The notes beneath the pieces are model-generated. The model searched no databases, had not been told where the DNA came from, and saw only the letters and a list, made by a program, of their open reading frames with translations. From the NCBI GenBank assembly GCA_943737045.1, contig CALSFV010000496.1, positions 1-64,000 on the forward strand: a DNA stretch of 64,000 nucleotides. Direction: 5' to 3'. The DNA comes from Parapristionchus giblindavisi. Lineage: Eukaryota; Nematoda; Chromadorea; Rhabditida; Diplogasteridae. The translations under genes and the position numbers were made by a program. Each line of letters begins with the position of its first letter. The first letter of the stretch is position 1. Shown piece after piece: positions 58,915-64,000 of the stretch.

Positions 58915-60297
58915 ATGCCAACCTATAAGCTCATCTACTTTCCCATCCGTGGACGTGGTGAGGTAAACTATACTATTATCCGAGCGCTCATTTACAATTT
59001 GGGAATCGAAAAAAAAGAAATTTGGGAATTGGGAATACAATACGTAGGAAAACTTCTATAAATCGATAAATACAGAAAGTTTTGGTTCATGTAGGTTGCT
59101 CGACAGCTTCTTCATCTCTCTGGACAGCCTTTCGAGGATAGCAGAATACCCATGGACAAATGGCCCGAATACAAGCCAAGTGAGAATTGTTTTCAATACT
59201 AGTCAGGAATATTTCTTTGATTGTGATGCATCAACGTTCTCTGATTTCCCTAAAGCTTCTTTCTATTCAGAGACTCCATTCGGTCAGATGCCCGTGTTAG
59301 AAGTCGATGGAAAGCCTCTACCTCAGAGCTTTGCCATTGCTCGTTATCTCGCCAAGGAATTTGGTAAGAGATTTATTCGAAATTCATTAAATGCTACACA
59401 AAATAGAGATTGAAACGAGACGAAATTAGTGAACTAGATAACTAACTATGGACGTTAGAGATACAAACATATATTCGAAGCTCGAGCAGTTGCAATGTCT
59501 TCGATATCGAACTATTACAGGATGAAAGTTTATTTAAATGGACGCTATGATATGATATGATAAGCATAACAAAATTTAGGTTATGCCGGCAAGACCGATT
59601 TTGACGCCGCTTGGGTTGATGCTCTTGCAGATCAATTCAAGGACTACTTCAACGAAATTAGACCCTTCCTAATGGTGAACGACGGATACGCCGAGGGAGA
59701 TAAGGTTAGATAAAACTTTTTAAGGGGCGGTGTAATGAGAGCACAATCTAATTTCATTAAAAAAAAAGAAAACACTAGCTATGACTTTTGTTACCAGCAA
59801 CTTACTGAGATGTTTGCAGGCCAAGCTCCAGAAGGATGTTGGAGAACCCGCTCGCGACAAATTCTACGCTATTCTCGAGAAGAAGGCCAAGGTTAAACTA
59901 GCTCTAAAACTTACTGTGACGCCGATCCGATTTTATATCAATCAAAATATTGATCAGTAAAGTAACCTGATGTGATTGGAATACAGTATTGATACTACTT
60001 GATTATCGATTACCATTAACGATTGTTTTCAGGAAAATGGCAGCAATGGTTTCTTAGTGGGAAACTCCCTGACCTGGGTCGATCTCCTGATCGCTGATCA
60101 TATGGATATTCTAGAGGGATACGACCCCGGTTTCCTCGATGCGTTCCCAACCGTAAGTGGACCTTATAGCGTATTGTATGCAGTTACTTCTTTGGAATTA
60201 AGTAAGTATGATTCAGCTTCTTGCCAACAAGACCAAGGTGCGATCGTGTCCCAAGCTGAAGGAGTGGCTCGATATGAGACCCGTTTCGAAGCACTAA
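58915..60297 (+). CDS. Sigma-class glutathione S-transferase (gene 3)
   Basis: Cytosolic glutathione conjugation, paralogue of its neighbours. Exons 58915-58962, 59095-59179, 59271-59363, 59580-59704, 59820-59891, 60033-60152, 60217-60297; 207 aa. Starts [16 protein letters not shown]; Tyr8 present; G-site [19 protein letters not shown]; helical domain [17 protein letters not shown] and [20 protein letters not shown]. The end differs ([14 protein letters not shown]) from the usual RPATKF, which may alter the C-terminal wall of the substrate site. Introns are all short and free of obvious inserted elements. Confidence 0.95.
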
Positions 60298-60936
60298 ATG
60301 AACAACATATTCGTCTTGATTTTTGATGAATGACGTTTTATGACAAGAATATTTACTGTTATCAACTTAAAATCTACCACCATACAGTATTCTCTCTGTG
60401 AGAAATTTAAAAAAAAAGTATTCTCAAATGAACACAACTCAAGTTTCCGAAGTGACCATTATTTCTCTCTTTTATAATGTAATTTCATGAGAGGTATACT
60501 AATCATCTGAATCGATGGTTCTGTGGGTTATGTATATGTAGAGGACACTAGTTAGTGATACGCATTAGTACAGAGAGCTACGTCGAGACCGCAGCGAGAA
60601 ACATAACTGTAAACACGGCACTATCAATTTTAAAGGAACTTATGTTACAACCTAATATATTCTATTTTGGTTCGTATTTTGTTCCAATTTCAAGGGTGAT
60701 AAACAATTGGCAGCGAACTCTCGTTTCTTTTTGCTATAATCACCAAATATTTTTAGGATGATATGTAGGTTGTATATTTTCGAGATATTAGATTTATGTA
60801 CCTGCATTATCTCCATTTTGAAGATCAGTGTTCACTCGAAAATATGTGCACAACAATTATATCAACGTGTGTTGCACATGAGTGTAAACATGTGCACATT
60901 CGGAACCTCTCTTTCTCTATCTCTTTCTTCGTCTCT

Positions 60937-60988
60937 GAAGATTCTATTCTGTAGTTTCTACCTTGTGCCCGTCAGTGTAAACAACCAC
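60937..60988 (+). promoter_or_regulatory. Conserved GST upstream block, gene 4
   Basis: GTAGTTTCTACCTTGTGCCC then GTCAGTGTAAACAACCACC, about 550 bp before the ATG of GST gene 4. Confidence 0.55.
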
Positions 60989-61539
60989 CAACGTTCTTTC
61001 AATTCTCCCTCATTCGCCTTTGGAAAACACTCGTGTTCATTTTGCCATTCGTTTTGTTTTTATATAAAAACGCACCCTAATTCATACTTTTCCAGAAACT
61101 AATGAAGATACTCTTACCATCTCTTAATCTCCTTCTAATTTTTTTTTGTTTTTTACCTAATCTCCAAATTTTCTAAATCTCTAAATTTTCTATAAATATC
61201 TGTCTATGTTTTTTTCTGTTTCATCCCCTCTTAATCTATAATATGTATTTTTTTTAAATCTGAAGTTTATAGACAAATGTATTGAATAGTTTTTAAGTGG
61301 TGTTACATTTGCTTTGCGTGCGGTCGCCGTAACTATGGAGATGTCCACGTAAAATTTATAGGGTCTAAATTTGGAACGACATTTTGGCAAAAATGTTATA
61401 ATTATAGCATTTGCGTTCCATTTACGCAAAAAAAAACTTTTAAATTATATTCTGCAGAGCTTAATTGGATGTTTCTGTCGTTACGTTTGAGCCAAATGTA
61501 CAAAACACCGCATTAAATTGATATTTTCAGATAATCGGA

Positions 61540-63111
61540 ATGCCAACCTACAAGCTCACATACTTCCCTGCTCGTGGACGTGGTGAGGTAAACTATATTT
61601 TTGCCCGTTTACGTTTTTCGAGTCGCTCTGTCAACTGAACTATATAATATGGAAGAAAACCCATTATCCCGTAAATATGTAGAGCAATGATTCTGGTTCA
61701 TGTAGGTTGCTCGTCAGCTCCTTCATCTCTCTGGACAGCCTTTCGAGGATAACAGAATCCCAATGGACAAATGGCCCGAATACAAGCCAAGTGAGAGAGT
61801 TTGAAATTCATTAATGAGGGGCCTTACAATAAAAATGTAAGCTAATATCAAACTATAACAATGGGCTTCTGCAAAACTTTTAACTCCAATATCTTTTCAT
61901 ACTTTGTCCAGAGCTCCGACGAGCTTGCGTAGTTCATTTCAGTAAGTGATGTATATTCAGAGACTCCCTTCGGTCAGATGCCAGTGTTAGAAGTCGACGG
62001 AAAGCCTCTTCCTCAGAGCTTCGCCATTGTTCGTTATCTCGCCAAAGAATTCGGTGAGAGGTTTATCCGAAATAAAAAAAAAACAAACGCTACACAGATT
62101 AGAGATGGAATTGTGAAAGTGGCAATGTACATGTTGTTAGCCGCAATGTTTCACTTGAAAGTGACACTCTTATCCTTCTTATTGTCATGTTTTCCATGTT
62201 CACTGCACATTCACTGCCTCGAAGAATTAGTTCACCAATTGATATCAGACTATTTCTGGATGATAAAATATTTATTTGCACAGTGATACAAAAATATACG
62301 ATACAAAAATATTCAGGTTACGCCGGCAAGACAGATTTCGAAGCCGCGTGGGTTGACGCTCTTGGAGATCAATTCAAGGATTATTTCAACGAAATTAGAC
62401 CCTTCCTCATCGTTCACTATGGATTCGCCGAGGGAGATAAGGTTCGAAAAAAAAATTAAAGGAATCAATATGCAGAGTCGAAGCCAATTTGACTTTAAAA
62501 CAAGTAAAAGGCAGACTATTTTCGAGAGCACTGATTACCAGCTAACTTGGCGATTTGCAGGCGAAGCTGCAGAAGGAAGTTGGAGAGCCCGCTCGCGACA
62601 AATTCTACGGTATTCTCGAGAAGAAGGCCAAGGTTAGACTTACTCCAAAGCTTACCGTATTATTCATTCTGTTGATCATAGTAAAGTAACCTAAAGTGTG
62701 ATTGACAAAAGTAAAATACTCTGTAATCACACACTACATAAACATTTTTTTAGATGAAAGCCTTGGATAATCGGAGTATTATTTAGACATACCGTAGTCC
62801 CTTAATATCGATTGATTTCAGGAGAACGGCAGCAATGGTTTCTTAGTTGGAAACTCCCTGACCTGGATTGATCTCGTGATTGCTGATCATATTGACGTTG
62901 TGGAGGGTTTCATCCCCGGATTCCTAAATGCGTACCCCACTGTAAGTCTGCCTTAATGGCCTTTGATGTATCCGTAAGTATCCATGACTCTCTCTATTTC
63001 GTACTAACAAAACGTCGTTCATTATTTCAGCTTCTGGCCAACAAGGAAAAGGTGCAATCGTCCCCTAATTTGAAGGAATGGCTCGAGAAGAGACCTGTAA
63101 CAAAGTTCTAA
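61540..63111 (+). CDS. Sigma-class glutathione S-transferase (gene 4)
   Basis: Cytosolic glutathione conjugation. Exons 61540-61587, 61706-61790, 61961-62053, 62317-62441, 62561-62632, 62822-62941, 63031-63111; 207 aa. Starts [16 protein letters not shown] with Tyr8; G-site [19 protein letters not shown] (Val for the usual Ala before RYLA); helical domain [37 protein letters not shown]; ends [15 protein letters not shown]. Exon sizes are identical to genes 2 and 3. The ATG context ATAATCGGA-ATG is shared with gene 3, and an acceptor-like ATTTTCAG at 61523-61530 just before it could be a trans-splice site. Confidence 0.95.
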
Positions 63112-63570
63112 ATGAACAATAAGCTACCTCATTCCGTTAATATACGTACTATATTCGTGTTTATCTCGAATGTGATCAAACATTTTGTATAGTATTCTTA
63201 AATTCACATCCTGAACCAATTTTACTATCCTCATTAGCAATACTTTCTGTCAGACAACGAAAGCGAGAGAGAGAGTGTGACAAGAGCGGCGAGTTTCAAA
63301 TTAGTTTTTCTTTAACAATCAACAACAGATTTAATTGTTCGGTGATCAAGTAACATTTTTCATAGTCGACAACACGTTGTTTCTATCTATATTATATCCA
63401 CAATAATGATAAATATTATTCATGTTGTCTTTGATATCTTAAATCAGGTTATTCTCCGTCATAGTCTACCTATTAACAAGTCCATCATTTATGAACAATG
63501 TTTCCAATCAACAAAAGATAAAAATAAGATAGCAAACAATGATAAATAACGATAGAAGCGTTAATCCTCC

Positions 63571-63622
63571 AAAGACTCTATAGTTTCTACATTGTACCTT
63601 CAAGTGTACATAAGCAACCTTT
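63571..63622 (+). promoter_or_regulatory. Fourth GST-type upstream block, gene beyond the window
   Basis: TATAGTTTCTACATTGTACC then TTCAAGTGTACATAAGCAACC matches the block 375-550 bp upstream of GST genes 2-4. At that spacing the start codon would be at or just beyond position 64000. Confidence 0.5.
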
Positions 63623-63701
63623 GCTCTCTATAGCTCGACGCCCGCCTATTTAACATCGTTCAACCTCTCATACTTAGTCCAGCTTTCGTCAATGCCCCCC
63701 A

Positions 63702-63704
<3 letters not shown>

Positions 63705-63766
<62 letters not shown>
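63705..63766. repeat. (TA)n microsatellite
   Basis: About 31 uninterrupted TA dinucleotides; the isoleucine/tyrosine ORF across it is an artefact. Confidence 0.95.
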
Positions 63767-63768
<2 letters not shown>

Positions 63769-64000
63769 CTTTCGATTTTGCCAAGCATTTTGTTCCAATT
63801 TCAAAGATGTCAAGGGGGTAAACAATAGTCAGCGAACTCTTTCGTTACTTTTTACAATAGAACGAAGAACGTAGATATGTGTTATAGCCTCGCCATTGAG
63901 AAAGATTGCCCCCAATCAAACACGAAGTGGATAGGGTAAGAATATGTGTCCAAATGTTTTCAATATTATTAAGTATTTGGATATTTTTCCTTAAGTAATC

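Larger units (their letters stand above)
63112..64000. other. Right-end intergenic region
   Basis: Contains a GST-type upstream block (63571-63622) and a TA microsatellite. The run AGACAACGAAAGCGAGAGAG near 63253 resembles sequences near 12480 and 13540, a minor dispersed repeat. No exon is seen before the window ends. Confidence 0.55.

Overview
The window is nuclear DNA of a free-living-type nematode, most likely a diplogastrid such as Pristionchus. The evidence is the combination of a calsyntenin with many small introns, an SXP/RAL-2 family gene, nematode sigma-class glutathione S-transferases, a major sperm protein (MSP) copy that contains introns, and glycine-rich sperm-type proteins with SAYFGVGG and STMTAVGG repeats (they resemble the C. 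elegans SSQ family; that assignment is from memory of the motif). Species assignment is inference.

Layout. 0.97-11.6 kb (+): a complete calsyntenin/CASY-1 gene, 30 exons whose lengths close exactly in frame (968 aa). 12.8-14.7 kb (-): a 5-exon SXP/RAL-2 gene. 15.8-16.8 kb: a 5'-truncated RTE-type LINE. 18.3-19.2 kb (+): a small membrane or secreted protein with one EGF-like module. 20.9-22.4 kb (+): a first sigma GST. 22.7-50 kb: a cluster of six glycine-rich SSQ-like loci (one minus, four plus, one relic) interleaved with an unusually dense set of transposons. 51.5-52.3 kb: an MSP relic. 53.3-53.9 kb: the 3' part of a gene for a cysteine-rich single-pass membrane protein. 55.6-63.1 kb (+): three tandem sigma GST genes sharing a conserved upstream block; a fourth copy of that block at 63.6 kb predicts another GST just beyond the right edge.

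The strongest biology is the sperm-protein-like cluster. Its genes grow by tandem duplication of whole exon-plus-intron units in which every intron splits a glycine codon (G|GN). One gene has thirteen short exons of this type with introns of about 45 bp; another has three 453-bp exon/intron units, two apparently identical. Neighbouring copies show different stages of birth and decay: lost start codon with a rescuing ATG, 5' truncation, a relic cut by a LINE, and the nonsense-carrying MSP.

The mobile elements are informative because several insertion sites can be read directly: a gag-only LTR retrotransposon (4-bp duplication CCGA) nested in a foldback element; three hAT-like non-autonomous families with 8-bp duplications; a PIF/Harbinger-like element with TTA duplication; a TA-flanked Tc1/mariner-like element in a casy-1 intron; two RTE copies; a tRNA-headed SINE family; and large palindromes. 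I found no CRISPR array, rRNA or convincing functional tRNA gene.
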